Assembly: GCF_000069185.1 (NCBI RefSeq)
Contig: NC_010397.1
Span: forward strand, 4,402,001 to 4,466,000
Direction: 5' to 3'
Length of the DNA: 64,000 bases
Source of the DNA: Mycobacteroides abscessus ATCC 19977
Lineage (GTDB): Bacteria; Actinomycetota; Actinomycetes; Mycobacteriales; Mycobacteriaceae
The notes under the pieces were generated by a model. That model was given only the letters and a program-made list of their open reading frames with translations. It made no database searches and was not told where the DNA came from. The translations under genes were made by a program, and so were the position numbers. Of this stretch, positions 37,243-46,414 are shown piece after piece; the stretch's first letter is position 1; each line of letters begins with the position of its first letter.

Positions 37243-40200
37243 CTGCCCGGTAGCGGTCCACACTCGCGAGCTTGATCGATTCGTACCCGCGCACCATATC
37301 CGGCAGATCGGCAATCTCCACCGCTGCCGAAAGATTGGCGTTGCTCAACTCACTCAACACAGTGTCGATGGTTTCCTTGTACTCGACAACCAGTCGGCGT
37401 TCGCATCGGCGCACCTTCGCCAACCCGAACAAGTCCGCCCTCGTCCCACGTAATCTTCTTGCCGCTACCAGAATTCGATAGACTGGGCGAAACCAAGGCC
37501 CGAGCACAAGCTTGCGCTTGAGCCCCAACGCCCGCAGCACCGGTGGATGAAGCCGGTACGCAATGCGCGCACCCTCGCCGAATTCCGCAGTCACCGCGGC
37601 CACAACCGCCGGGCTAAGCGATAGTCGCGCAACCTCGTATTCATCCTTGTATGCCATCAGCTTGTACAACTGACGAGCCACCGTAGCCGACAGAGCTTCC
37701 GATCCAGCGCACCGTTCCCGTTCCATGTGCACCACATCCGCGACATACCGGACATATTCCCTGGCGTAGCCCAGGCTCTGGTAGTCGACCAGATCCGGGA
37801 CACGGATCCGCAACAAGCGCTCCAGTTCACCGCCGGGCAGCGCTCCCACTTGCTGAACCAGCTTTTCCACCGCCGCAGATCTTCTGGTGCTCGAAGGGGC
37901 TGGGGGTTCGGTTATCCTCCTGAAGGTTTCCGGTTCTGCTACCGCCAGCCTTCCATAACGAAAGGCCGCAATGTTTGACTGCACGCCGGCTCCGTTCAGC
38001 GCGATGGCTTTCTCGATCGCCGCCGGCGACAGGGGCAGCGAACCAAGTTGCACTGCCGCCCCTGCCAATAGCAAGTTGGCGTATTGGTCGCTACCCAGCA
38101 GCTGTACAGACACCGCCCGGGCGTCGATAAAAACTGTGTCGCGCACGGCCTCTCGCAGAAGCGCTTTCAGTGGGCCGGGTTCAGGAAAGGAAACGCCCGG
38201 GTCGATCACCATCTGGCCGGTCGGTACCTCACTCGTCGATATCACCGCCGTCGTGCGGGAGCTGTCGGCGGCATTCAAATACTTCTCGTCGGCTGCCACC
38301 AATAGATCGCAGCCCAGGTACAGATCACACTCGGCGCTTGCCGCCTTGCTCGGTTCAGCTATTTCCGCCTTGCTCATCTTGATGTCCGAAACCACTGCAC
38401 CGCCTTTCTGAGCCAAGCCGGTTTGATCAAGCGTTCGTACCTGCCAGCCAGACGAGGTCGCCGCCACACTGAGTACCTGCGCCAGAGTCACCACACCAGT
38501 ACCGCCCACTCCCGCAATACGTGTGGTGTGTGCGTGTGCTGCAGCCAGAAGCTGGGGAGGATCAGGAAGGTCAGCCAACGAATCGTCCGGAATATGTTTG
38601 AGTCGTTTCGCATTGGGGTCGGGGATCACGGTGATGAAGGAGGGGCAGTCTCCTTCCAGACAGGAAAGGTCTTTGTTGCAGGACGACTGATCAATCCTCG
38701 TCTTACGGCCGAACTCCGTGGATACGGGTTGCACGGACAAGCAATTGGACTTCTGGCCGCAATCGCCACAACCTTCACAAACTCGCTCATTGATAAGGAC
38801 CCGCTCCGCGGGCTCCGATACCAGCCCCCGCTTACGTTTTCTGCGTAGCTCAGTGGCACATTCCTGATCGTGGATTAACAGAGTCACTCCGACGGTGTCG
38901 GCCAGAACCCGCTGCGCCTCAATCAATCGACTGCGGTCCCATACCATAACGCCCTTGGGCAACTTGGCTTTCCGATAGGCTTTAGCATTGTCGGTGGTGA
39001 TGATGATTCGCGAGACTCCCTCTGCCAGCATCGCCATACATATCTGGCCCACCGACATGGCGCCGACCGCCTGCTGGCCACCGGTCATCGCCACCGCGGA
39101 GTTGTAAAGCAACTTGTAGGTGATGTGCGCGCCGGCAGCGATAGCGGCTCGGATGGCCAAACTGCCCGAATGATGAAATGTTCCGTCACCCAGATTCTGA
39201 ATCAGATGATCTCGCCTGAGAAACGGCGCCATGCCGATCCATTGCGTGCCCTCCCCACCCATCTGGGTCATGCCGGCAACCTCGCCAACCTGACGCTCGT
39301 CCATCATCGTCACCAGGGCATGACATCCAATCCCCGCGCCGACCATCGACCCTTCGGGGATCTTTGTGGAGGTGTTGTGAGGGCATCCCGAACAGAAGTA
39401 CGGGGTGCGTGTCAACAGCGGCAAGCTGACAGGTCCCCGCCGTCCGCGCTGAATCCGCGGCTCGGATGCCGGTAGGGCTCCGAACCGCTCAAGCACAGGC
39501 CTGAGTTGATCTGCGATGGCTTCCGTGTCGAGTTCTCCGTCGGCAGGAAACATATTGTTCCCGTCTGGGTTTCGCTTTCCATAGATCATGGGAGCTCCCG
39601 CCGTCCCATACAGCACGTCTTTGAGCCCTAGTTCGATCAATGGACGCTTCTCCTCGACCACGATGATGTAGTCAAGGTTCTCAGCGAACTGGGCGATGAC
39701 ACCGGGCTCCAGCGGATGAATCATTCCCAAACGCAAGACTCGTACCCCGTTGTCCACGCCGAGTGTCCGTAAAGCCTGCACGAGGTCCAGATATGTCTTG
39801 CCCGCCGCGACGATGCCGACCCTATCTCCCGGCGCCTGCTTGGTGATCTGGTTCAACCCGTTCAGCGCCGCGTACTTGCGGGCGATCTCCAGACGGATCC
39901 CGTCACGGCTGCGCTCCAGTGCACCGAGCGTAGGTTGCAGCATGTGAGCCGTCACCGTGTGCCGATAGTCTTCGCCATCGATTTTCGTCTCGGGGAACGC
40001 AGGCCTGACGCGATCCGGATTCAATTCGACGGTGCCCGATCCGTCGGCCACGTTGGTGACGACTTTCATCGCGACCCACAGCCCGCTACACCGGGACATG
40101 GCAATACCATGGCGGCCAAAGTCCAAGGCCTGCTGCGGATCTGAAGGATACAGGATCGGCAGGCCGAGGTCCGCCAACAACAATTCAGAAGCGCCCGGGA

Positions 40201-40684
40201 CGCTCGAGGACTTTGCCGCAGGATCGTCACCGACCAACGCAAGCACGCCGCCCTGTGGATGAGTACCCATCAGGTTTGCATGCCGGATGGCATCTGCCGC
40301 TCGGTCCAGTCCCGGCGACTTCCCGTACCAGATCGCCGCCACTCCGTCTACCCGCCTGTCCGGCTGGGTCACCGCCATCTGGGTCCCCTGCACCGCGGTG
40401 GCTGCCAACTCTTCATTGACCCCCGGCACAAAAACGATCTCGTGCTCGTCCAGCAGAGCCGAATTGCGAATCAACTCGGTGTCGTAACCGGCCAACGGCG
40501 ACCCCTCGTAGCCGGATATGAATCCGGCTGTCGACCGCCCGTCTCGGCGATCATCGCGCCGTTGATCCAAAACCAACCGAACCAAAGCCTGAATACCGCT
40601 GAGGTGAACCGTACCCCGAACAGCGGTGTATCGCTCCGACGGTGTGACGAGAGGCTGGCGCACGAAATTCCTTCCTACGGCCAT
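37187..40684 (-). CDS. Fused indolepyruvate/2-oxoacid:ferredoxin oxidoreductase (IorA-IorB in one chain)
   Basis: 1165 residues combining all modules: SGYEGSPLAGYD near the N-terminus, SGCPHNTSTKIPEG, TQMGGEGTQWIGM and LGDGTFHHSGSLAIRAAIAAG for thiamine diphosphate and Mg. An iron-sulfur segment ERVCEGCGDCGQKSNCLSVQP with CLEGDCPSF follows, and a gamma domain IAGVGGTGVVTLAQVLSVAA. The reaction is oxidative decarboxylation of an aryl or other 2-oxoacid to an acyl-CoA with reduction of ferredoxin. Its ATG abuts the FAD hydroxylase stop (40685), so it is the third gene of the ring-cleavage operon. Such enzymes are better known in amino acid catabolism. Confidence 0.9.
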   Translation of the reverse strand: MAVGRNFVRQPLVTPSERYTAVRGTVHLSGIQALVRLVLDQRRDDRRDGRSTAGFISGYEGSPLAGYDTELIRNSALLDEHEIVFVPGVNEELAATAVQGTQMAVTQPDRRVDGVAAIWYGKSPGLDRAADAIRHANLMGTHPQGGVLALVGDDPAAKSSSVPGASELLLADLGLPILYPSDPQQALDFGRHGIAMSRCSGLWVAMKVVTNVADGSGTVELNPDRVRPAFPETKIDGEDYRHTVTAHMLQPTLGALERSRDGIRLEIARKYAALNGLNQITKQAPGDRVGIVAAGKTYLDLVQALRTLGVDNGVRVLRLGMIHPLEPGVIAQFAENLDYIIVVEEKRPLIELGLKDVLYGTAGAPMIYGKRNPDGNNMFPADGELDTEAIADQLRPVLERFGALPASEPRIQRGRRGPVSLPLLTRTPYFCSGCPHNTSTKIPEGSMVGAGIGCHALVTMMDERQVGEVAGMTQMGGEGTQWIGMAPFLRRDHLIQNLGDGTFHHSGSLAIRAAIAAGAHITYKLLYNSAVAMTGGQQAVGAMSVGQICMAMLAEGVSRIIITTDNAKAYRKAKLPKGVMVWDRSRLIEAQRVLADTVGVTLLIHDQECATELRRKRKRGLVSEPAERVLINERVCEGCGDCGQKSNCLSVQPVSTEFGRKTRIDQSSCNKDLSCLEGDCPSFITVIPDPNAKRLKHIPDDSLADLPDPPQLLAAAHAHTTRIAGVGGTGVVTLAQVLSVAATSSGWQVRTLDQTGLAQKGGAVVSDIKMSKAEIAEPSKAASAECDLYLGCDLLVAADEKYLNAADSSRTTAVISTSEVPTGQMVIDPGVSFPEPGPLKALLREAVRDTVFIDARAVSVQLLGSDQYANLLLAGAAVQLGSLPLSPAAIEKAIALNGAGVQSNIAAFRYGRLAVAEPETFRRITEPPAPSSTRRSAAVEKLVQQVGALPGGELERLLRIRVPDLVDYQSLGYAREYVRYVADVVHMERERCAGSEALSATVARQLYKLMAYKDEYEVARLSLSPAVVAAVTAEFGEGARIAYRLHPPVLRALGLKRKLVLGPWFRPVYRILVAARRLRGTRADLFGLAKVRRCERRLVVEYKETIDTVLSELSNANLSAAVEIADLPDMVRGYESIKLASVDRYRAATARAIGRFLSIGEPVPN

Positions 40685-42340
40685 TTACGTTGCAATTTCG
40701 GACAGTGGTTTACCGCAAAGTGTTTCGACAGCAAGGCTGATCTCCTCGACGGGGTCAACGGCCAGACCGGTGCCGATCCACGCGATATGACCGTCCGGGC
40801 GCACCAGCACCGCGCCGTTGCCTTCCGCACCAGGAATCGCACCGCCAATCGGCTCCAAGTCGCGGCCAACAAGATAGACCTGCAACGGAATCCGCATTTC
40901 GCGGATCTTCGGCGCGTCGATCCATTCCGCGCCCTCTGGTCCTGCGATCAGGACGAATCCGACCCCGACAAGGTCCAATGTCGAGATTCGCCGATCACCG
41001 AGGTTCACCCAGTGATGGGGCATTCGGCCACCCATGACAGCCGTGGTGATCGGATCGACGGCATCATTATGTCCACCATAAACGTACCCAAGCTCCAGCT
41101 CCAGATAGTCGAAGTGCGGGCGTTGTTCCGGCACAGCCGCCGCCATCCGGCTACGTTCGGCAGCGGCAACTGCCGGGATATCACTTTCCAGCTTCGCCGC
41201 AACCGCCATGGTGTTCGGGCCAATTCCGGCATCGGCCATCTTCATCACATTGGCGATGCTGCTTTCAGCGTTGGCCAGTGCGACCGGCCGCCGCTCGGAT
41301 TCATATGTATCCAACAACTGTGTGTGTGCCCATCCTTGTAGAACGGCGGCAAGCTTCCAGCCCAAGTTGTCGGCATCGACCAGACCCGTGTTCATTCCCA
41401 GACCACCCGTTGGCGGAAACTGATGCGCCGCATCGCCTACCAGGAATACACGTCCCTTGCGGTACTGACGTGCCGTGCTCGCGCCCAACACCCATGTTCC
41501 GACCGAGCGCATATCGATTTCCAGCTCGGGAGCGCCTACCGCCAGCCTGATCAATTCGCGACAACGTTCCGGTGTGTAGTCACTGACAGCTTCGCGCGCT
41601 GGGTCGAATCCCGTATGAAATGTCCACCGGTTACCGCCCAAACGGATGAATACTCCAGGGCACCCGGTGTTGAGGACCCAGAACAATAGTTCAGACTCCT
41701 GGTCGGTCCATTCGGACAGATCGGCGTGGAAATACATATTGATCTGATGCCCGAATTCGGGAATACCCTCCACGTCGATACCGATACTCTGGCGCAGCCG
41801 CGCGGCCGCTCCCTCAGCGTCAACAACGTATTCGGCTCTCAGCGTCTCCGCGTGCCCATCCTTTTCCAGATACACGTCGACGTGGTCTTCGTGGGCACCC
41901 ACGGCCGAAACCTTGGTCCGGTAACGCACTTCGGTCATACCTGAGCTGCGAACCGCCTCCAGAAGCCGCCCCTGTACACGGTCCTGTGCACACGAACCGA
42001 TGGTGACCGGAGATGCGTTCAGACGCCGCGCCAGGTGTGCTTCCGGTACGTCGGCTAGATCGAGCCGTCCGAATTCCTCACCCGCGACGGTGTGCTTCCA
42101 CAGCACATTGATCCCGCGATTGAAGTCGATCGCGTCCGCGATGATCTCGTCGTAGATTCCCCAGTTACGCAGCAGTTCCATCGATCTGGTGTTCACGACA
42201 TGGGCGCGTGGATGCGGATTTACGCCGTCGTATTGATCACACACGATGCTGCGCACACCTAGCCGGCCCAAAACATAGGCGGTGGCCAGCCCAGTGGGCC
42301 CTGCACCGACGATGACCACGGGCGTGATGACGGTGCTCAT
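40685..42340 (-). CDS. FAD-dependent aromatic hydroxylase (MhpA/PheA type)
   Basis: 551 residues from the ATG at 42340, chosen because it overlaps the dioxygenase stop as ATGA. TPVVIVGAGPTGLATAYVLGRLGVRSIVCDQ is the FAD GxGxxG loop, RAHVVNTRSMELLRNWGI follows, and GRVFLVGDAAHQFPPTGGLGMNTGLVDADNLGWKL is the second FAD motif. These are group A flavoprotein monooxygenases that ortho-hydroxylate phenols. The C-terminal thioredoxin-like domain of the PheA type is partly present (LVGRDLEPIGGAIPGAEGNGAVLVRPDGHIAWIG). It would make a catechol for the extradiol enzyme encoded just upstream. Confidence 0.88.
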   Translation of the reverse strand: MSTVITPVVIVGAGPTGLATAYVLGRLGVRSIVCDQYDGVNPHPRAHVVNTRSMELLRNWGIYDEIIADAIDFNRGINVLWKHTVAGEEFGRLDLADVPEAHLARRLNASPVTIGSCAQDRVQGRLLEAVRSSGMTEVRYRTKVSAVGAHEDHVDVYLEKDGHAETLRAEYVVDAEGAAARLRQSIGIDVEGIPEFGHQINMYFHADLSEWTDQESELLFWVLNTGCPGVFIRLGGNRWTFHTGFDPAREAVSDYTPERCRELIRLAVGAPELEIDMRSVGTWVLGASTARQYRKGRVFLVGDAAHQFPPTGGLGMNTGLVDADNLGWKLAAVLQGWAHTQLLDTYESERRPVALANAESSIANVMKMADAGIGPNTMAVAAKLESDIPAVAAAERSRMAAAVPEQRPHFDYLELELGYVYGGHNDAVDPITTAVMGGRMPHHWVNLGDRRISTLDLVGVGFVLIAGPEGAEWIDAPKIREMRIPLQVYLVGRDLEPIGGAIPGAEGNGAVLVRPDGHIAWIGTGLAVDPVEEISLAVETLCGKPLSEIAT

Positions 42341-42855
42341 GCTGACGGCCACCTCACCAGCTCGGCAAAAGATTCGCCCGCATCGAAGCGCTCAATCAGA
42401 GCCTCGGGCTCAAAAGTGATGCCAACAGGGTTGGCCGCGAAGGCTTCTGACGTGATGAAGTCCTGGGTCTCTTCGTTGGTCATGCTGTCGATCTGGAGCT
42501 CAATCTGATTGCCGTCCGGATCCCGGTAGTACATCGACAGCGTGGGACCGTGATTGACACACCAAAAAGGCAGTAGTCCTTGGTCTTTGAGACGAAGGTA
42601 GTTGTCCAGCAGCCCTCGCAGCGAGCTGTATGTGAATGCGACGTGATGCAAACCGGTATGCCGGTCCTCCGGTGGCTCCGAGGCGCCGGTCGCAAGGAAG
42701 GCCAGTCGATGGTGCTCTTCGTCGTACGTGATGAACGCGATCATGGGATTGGCGAAAGCGACCTTGCCGTCAAGGAGCTGGAGGTACCAATCGGTCATCT
42801 CTTGTACACGACCGGTGCGGAGCACCACGTGGGCAAGTTTCTCTGGTGAGGGCAT
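42337..42855 (-). CDS. One-domain type I extradiol ring-cleavage dioxygenase
   Basis: 172 residues from the ATG at 42855, preceded by AGGAG. It has a single VOC pair instead of the usual two, like the small one-domain BphC-type enzymes of rhodococci. Predicted metal ligands are His in KLAHVVLR, His in HTGLHHVAFTYS and Glu in DGNQIELQID. Extradiol enzymes open a catechol ring next to the hydroxyls. First gene of the operon with the hydroxylase and IOR, with the CTCTTGACT element 82 bp upstream. Confidence 0.85.
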   Translation of the reverse strand: MPSPEKLAHVVLRTGRVQEMTDWYLQLLDGKVAFANPMIAFITYDEEHHRLAFLATGASEPPEDRHTGLHHVAFTYSSLRGLLDNYLRLKDQGLLPFWCVNHGPTLSMYYRDPDGNQIELQIDSMTNEETQDFITSEAFAANPVGITFEPEALIERFDAGESFAELVRWPSA

Positions 42856-42920
42856 CGGAAAGCTCCTGGCTGTAGCGGGGCATACACACCCCTCTTGAAT
42901 GTGATACAAGACACGGTAAT

Positions 42921-42945
42921 CATTCTCATGAATGGAAGTCAAGAG
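42921..42945 (-). promoter_or_regulatory. Promoter element of the extradiol-hydroxylase-IOR operon
   Basis: On the minus strand CTCTTGACT (complement of 42937-42945) is followed by a perfect palindrome CATTC-ATGA-GAATG (42921-42934), immediately downstream of the -35-like TTGACT. About 17 of 22 positions agree with the element at 35632. A -10 box is not clear. Confidence 0.5.
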
Positions 42946-43020
42946 GCCGAGATCGCGCAAATCCCAAGCAGCACAAAGACGCCGGATTTCGGCAAGACCT
43001 ACAGCGGGGACGAAAGAGGG

Positions 43021-43596
43021 TTAGGAGCCGCGCTTCGTGACAGCTACGGCAACAAGCGCATCCACCACGAGACCGATAAGCTCACCGGCCGATCGATCTA
43101 GTCGACGACTGCTGATCAGTATCCCCTCGAAGAGCACATGTGCCGCGTCGGCGACAAGCTCAGAATTCACGCCGCCGCGGTTTCGCTGGGCGATCGCGGC
43201 CAGCAACCGCTCGTCAAGCCAGGACTGTACGTGTTCGTACGCGGCGCGAACCGCCTCCGAGCCCTCCATCCGCTCATAGGCTTCGCGATGCAAATTGCGA
43301 TACGACTGGGATTCGGAAAGCAGTGCCACCAGTTCGCCGTATGGCTCGCCATTGATCGACGGGTCTGCCTCGACCCGCTCCCGCACGGAATCGAAGATGG
43401 ACGTGACGGCCGCCGCGAATAGGTCATCCTTGGTCGGGTAGTACCAGTGCACCGCCGCAGGGGCCACACCCGCGGCGCGCCCCACCGCCGCCACGCTGGT
43501 TCCCCTATAGCCGTTGGCCGCAAAGAGTTCCACAGCCTGCTCAAGGATCGCAGACTCCCGCTCAGCCCGCGGTATCTGCTGACGGTTCCTTGGCAT
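43021..43596 (-). CDS. TetR-family transcriptional regulator
   Basis: 191 residues from the ATG at 43596 (MPRNRQQIPRAER); the upstream 15 codons have no support. ILEQAVELFAANGYRGTSVAAVGRAAGVAPAAVHWYYPTKDDLFAAAV is the TetR helix-turn-helix. It lies upstream of, and on the same strand as, the extradiol operon and divergent from the second FAH operon; the 98-bp gap holds the shared CTCTTGACT element and a dyad. It is the prime candidate for the regulator of that element. Confidence 0.88.
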   Translation of the reverse strand: MPRNRQQIPRAERESAILEQAVELFAANGYRGTSVAAVGRAAGVAPAAVHWYYPTKDDLFAAAVTSIFDSVRERVEADPSINGEPYGELVALLSESQSYRNLHREAYERMEGSEAVRAAYEHVQSWLDERLLAAIAQRNRGGVNSELVADAAHVLFEGILISSRRLDRSAGELIGLVVDALVAVAVTKRGS

Positions 43597-43623
43597 GGGG
43601 AAAGGATACCGATTCCCCCAACA

Positions 43624-43668
43624 CTCTTGACTGCCAGCCAAGCGTTGCTCTTAACTAAAAGACAAGAG
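43624..43668 (+). promoter_or_regulatory. Promoter of the FAH-ligase operon with shared CTCTTGACT element and dyad
   Basis: CTCTTGACT at 43624-43632 continues as GCCAGCCAAGCGT; over 22 bases it differs from the 35632 element at three positions. TTGACT is a -35 candidate, with TTAACT (43651-43656) downstream. The dyad CTCTTnnCT-n3-AGnnAAGAG (43648-43668) overlaps it, as at the other site. Confidence 0.6.
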
Positions 43669-43694
43669 ACGACGGCGAGGCCGAGGAGGAGCCC

Positions 43695-44561
43695 ATGCGC
43701 CTGTATACAACTGATCGAGGGATCGGCCGCGAAGATCGCCATGGCATCCTCGCGCTGCTCGATCTTCCCCACCGTGACCTGGGCGAACTGCTATCGGACA
43801 CCGGCTTGGATCCAGCCCGCGACGCGACCGTCACCGACGAGGTCGCACTGACGGACGTTGCGGTACTGGCGCCGGTGATCCGCCCGGGAAAGATCCTCAT
43901 CATCGGCCTGAATTACCCAAGTCATGCGAAGGAAGCGCTTGCGGCCTTCGCAGCCATGGGACGCGATGACATCGTCATGCCGACAGAACCCAATATGCAA
44001 CTGATCGCGGGGTCGGCCACCACGGGTACCGATCACACCATCAAACTGCCTGCGATCGCTCCCGACGAGGTGGACTATGAGGGTGAACTGGCCGTTGTGA
44101 TCGGCCGCAGCACCCATGCCGTCTCGGTGGAAGAGGCATGGAAGCACGTGGCCGGACTGACAATCGCCAACGACGTCGGAGCGCGCGATATTCAACGTCG
44201 CGCAATGACGGGTGATGCCGCCGCGTCGATCGGGGTGGCCAAGAGCTTCGACACGTTCAAGCCCCTCGGACCATGCTTGGTCACGGCGGACGAGTTCTCC
44301 GACGGGGTAGACCTCACACTCCAGACGTATGTGAATGGTGAACTACGACAAGATGATCGGACGGGTAGCTTCATATACCCCATCCCGGAGTTGATCGCAC
44401 ATCTGTCGCGGTATCAGACCCTGCAACCCGGCGACGTGATCTGCACCGGCACGCCATGCGGCGCCGGCGCATTCACTGGCCGCTTTCTGCGGTCCGGCGA
44501 TACCGTCGAGGTCGCAATCGAACGTATCGGGCTACTGCGCAACAGGGTATCTGCCGCATGA
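43695..44561 (+). CDS. Fumarylacetoacetate hydrolase family protein, copy 2
   Basis: 288 residues. The whole FAH core is present: ILIIGLNYPSHAKE, VDYEGELAVVIGR, ANDVGARDIQ, AKSFDTFKPLGPCLVTADEF, ELRQDDRTGSFIYPIPELIAHLSRYQTLQPGDVICTGTP. It is strongly similar to the copy at 36343 from the first residues onward, with the divergence concentrated in the N-terminal third. Its ATG follows GAGGAG. It ends in an ATGA overlap with the acyl-CoA ligase gene. It may act on the ring-cleavage product, with the other copy acting on a related intermediate. Confidence 0.88.
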   Translation: MRLYTTDRGIGREDRHGILALLDLPHRDLGELLSDTGLDPARDATVTDEVALTDVAVLAPVIRPGKILIIGLNYPSHAKEALAAFAAMGRDDIVMPTEPNMQLIAGSATTGTDHTIKLPAIAPDEVDYEGELAVVIGRSTHAVSVEEAWKHVAGLTIANDVGARDIQRRAMTGDAAASIGVAKSFDTFKPLGPCLVTADEFSDGVDLTLQTYVNGELRQDDRTGSFIYPIPELIAHLSRYQTLQPGDVICTGTPCGAGAFTGRFLRSGDTVEVAIERIGLLRNRVSAA

Positions 44562-46414
44562 GCACCAGGGCGGCGGCGCTGTCGGAACTCGACCTGCCCG
44601 CCACGATCTATGACTTGCTCGCCCGCTCGGCGGCACAGCACGCGAACAAGCCCGCTCTACGGCTGCTCAAGGGCGGCCGTGAGTGGCTATCACCCACCAC
44701 CTGGACATACAACGAGCTGTTGGGACGAGTCACCCAGGCGGCCAACATGTATCACGCTCTGGGGCTCGGCGGAGGTGGAGTGGTGGGCCTCTTGCTGCCA
44801 AACACTCCGGCGAGCTATCCGGCTCTACTCGGCGCGCAAGCCGTCGGTATCGCCAATCCCGTCAACCCTATGCTGACAACCGCGCACATCATCGACATTC
44901 TCGGACTTACCGGCGCCCAGATCCTCATTGCACCTGCGCCCGCGCTTGATCCCGACGGCTGGCAGAAGGCCCGCGATGTCCTGGACGCGTTACCCGAAAT
45001 CGCCACACTCATCACGGTTGGCGGCGATGTCCCGCACCCGCCTGACCGCTGGGCCGGCGACTTCGATGATTTGTTATCAACCCATATCACAACACATTTA
45101 GATGCCAAGACGCAGAGAACCAGCTCCGACATCGCAGCCTACTTCCATACTGGCGGCACTACCGGAACACCGAAGGTGGCACCGCATACCCATGCGAATG
45201 AGATCTACGTCGCGTGGGCGCTGAGCCAACACAACGCCTTTGGCGGTGATCTGGCCGTACTGTCTGGCTTGCCCCTGTTCCATGTCAACGCGGTGCTGGT
45301 CTCCACCCTTACCCCGCTGCTCGCGGGCGGAACAACGGTGGCACTAGGGCCACTTGGTTTTCGTGACCGGGACGCGGTGGCCGATTTCTGGAGAATTATC
45401 GAGCACTATCGCATCACCACCTTTTCTACCGTGCCCACCGTGTATGCCTCCCTGCCCCCACTGCCCGAGGATGTCGATATCTCAAGCCTGCGAGCCGGAA
45501 TCGTGGGGGCAGCCACACTACCCACCGCGGTTCGAACGAACTTCGAACGCGTAACCGGGGTGCCGATGATCGAGGGATATGGCCTCACCGAAGGCACCTG
45601 CGCCAGCACCTTCATGCCCCTGGGCGACACCCGATATGGCAGCGTCGGACCACCACTGCCGTACCAGCGCGTCAAGGCGCTGAGGCTGGACACAGAAGGT
45701 CGTCCCACGGGCGATTGCGCCGCCGGAGAAACAGGGATGCTCGCCATATCGGGCCCCGCCGTCTTTCCGGGCTATCTAAGGCCTGGACCCGATGGCCCGG
45801 CACCGGATCCAGCTGGTGTGATCCAGGACGGCTGGCTCCTGACCGGAGATCTCGGCAGGTTGGATACGGACGGGTTCGTGTATATGACAGGACGGGCCAA
45901 GGACCTGATCATCCGCGGAGGCCACAACATCGACCCGCGACCGATTGAGGAGGCGATGCTGTCTCATTCTGATGTTGTTGCTGCGGCAGCAGTTCCGCGG
46001 CCCGACGTACATTCCGGTGAGGTGCCCGTCGTCTATCTTGTGCTGCGCGAGGGCGCTAATCCGCCCGAAACCGAGCTTCAGCAGTGGGCGGCCGACCATT
46101 GCGCGGAGCCAGCTTCTATACCCAAGTTCTTCCATGTCGTGGATTCCATACCTGTCACCGCCGTGGGTAAGGTGCACAAAGTTCCGCTGATACACGATTC
46201 CGTTCGCCGGGCCGTGCTACACCAATTAGGTACGGCAGGACTCACCGCTGAGGTCAGCGTGAGTGACACAGATGGCCGTCCTGTTGCCCAAATTCATCTG
46301 ACGAACGGTGCGGGGAGCGAAGGACGACACGAAGCGCAAAAGCTCTTGTCACGCTTCGGTATCAGCTTTCATATCAGCGAATCGGATCGAACTGACGTAT
46401 CTGCGGCAAGGTAG
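44558..46414 (+). CDS. AMP-forming acyl/aryl-CoA ligase
   Basis: 618 residues from the ATG at 44558, overlapping the FAH stop. YFHTGGTTGTPKVAPHTH (P-loop), IEGYGLTEGTCASTF, LTGDLGRLDTDGFVYMTGRAKDLIIRGGHNI and SIPVTAVGKVHKVPL (catalytic Lys) define an adenylate-forming ligase. A C-terminal extension of about 80 residues after the Lys loop is not part of the core. It activates a carboxylic acid, possibly the aromatic substrate or its side-chain acid. Its 3' end overlaps the convergent XRE gene by 41 bp. Confidence 0.85.
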   Translation: MSTRAAALSELDLPATIYDLLARSAAQHANKPALRLLKGGREWLSPTTWTYNELLGRVTQAANMYHALGLGGGGVVGLLLPNTPASYPALLGAQAVGIANPVNPMLTTAHIIDILGLTGAQILIAPAPALDPDGWQKARDVLDALPEIATLITVGGDVPHPPDRWAGDFDDLLSTHITTHLDAKTQRTSSDIAAYFHTGGTTGTPKVAPHTHANEIYVAWALSQHNAFGGDLAVLSGLPLFHVNAVLVSTLTPLLAGGTTVALGPLGFRDRDAVADFWRIIEHYRITTFSTVPTVYASLPPLPEDVDISSLRAGIVGAATLPTAVRTNFERVTGVPMIEGYGLTEGTCASTFMPLGDTRYGSVGPPLPYQRVKALRLDTEGRPTGDCAAGETGMLAISGPAVFPGYLRPGPDGPAPDPAGVIQDGWLLTGDLGRLDTDGFVYMTGRAKDLIIRGGHNIDPRPIEEAMLSHSDVVAAAAVPRPDVHSGEVPVVYLVLREGANPPETELQQWAADHCAEPASIPKFFHVVDSIPVTAVGKVHKVPLIHDSVRRAVLHQLGTAGLTAEVSVSDTDGRPVAQIHLTNGAGSEGRHEAQKLLSRFGISFHISESDRTDVSAAR

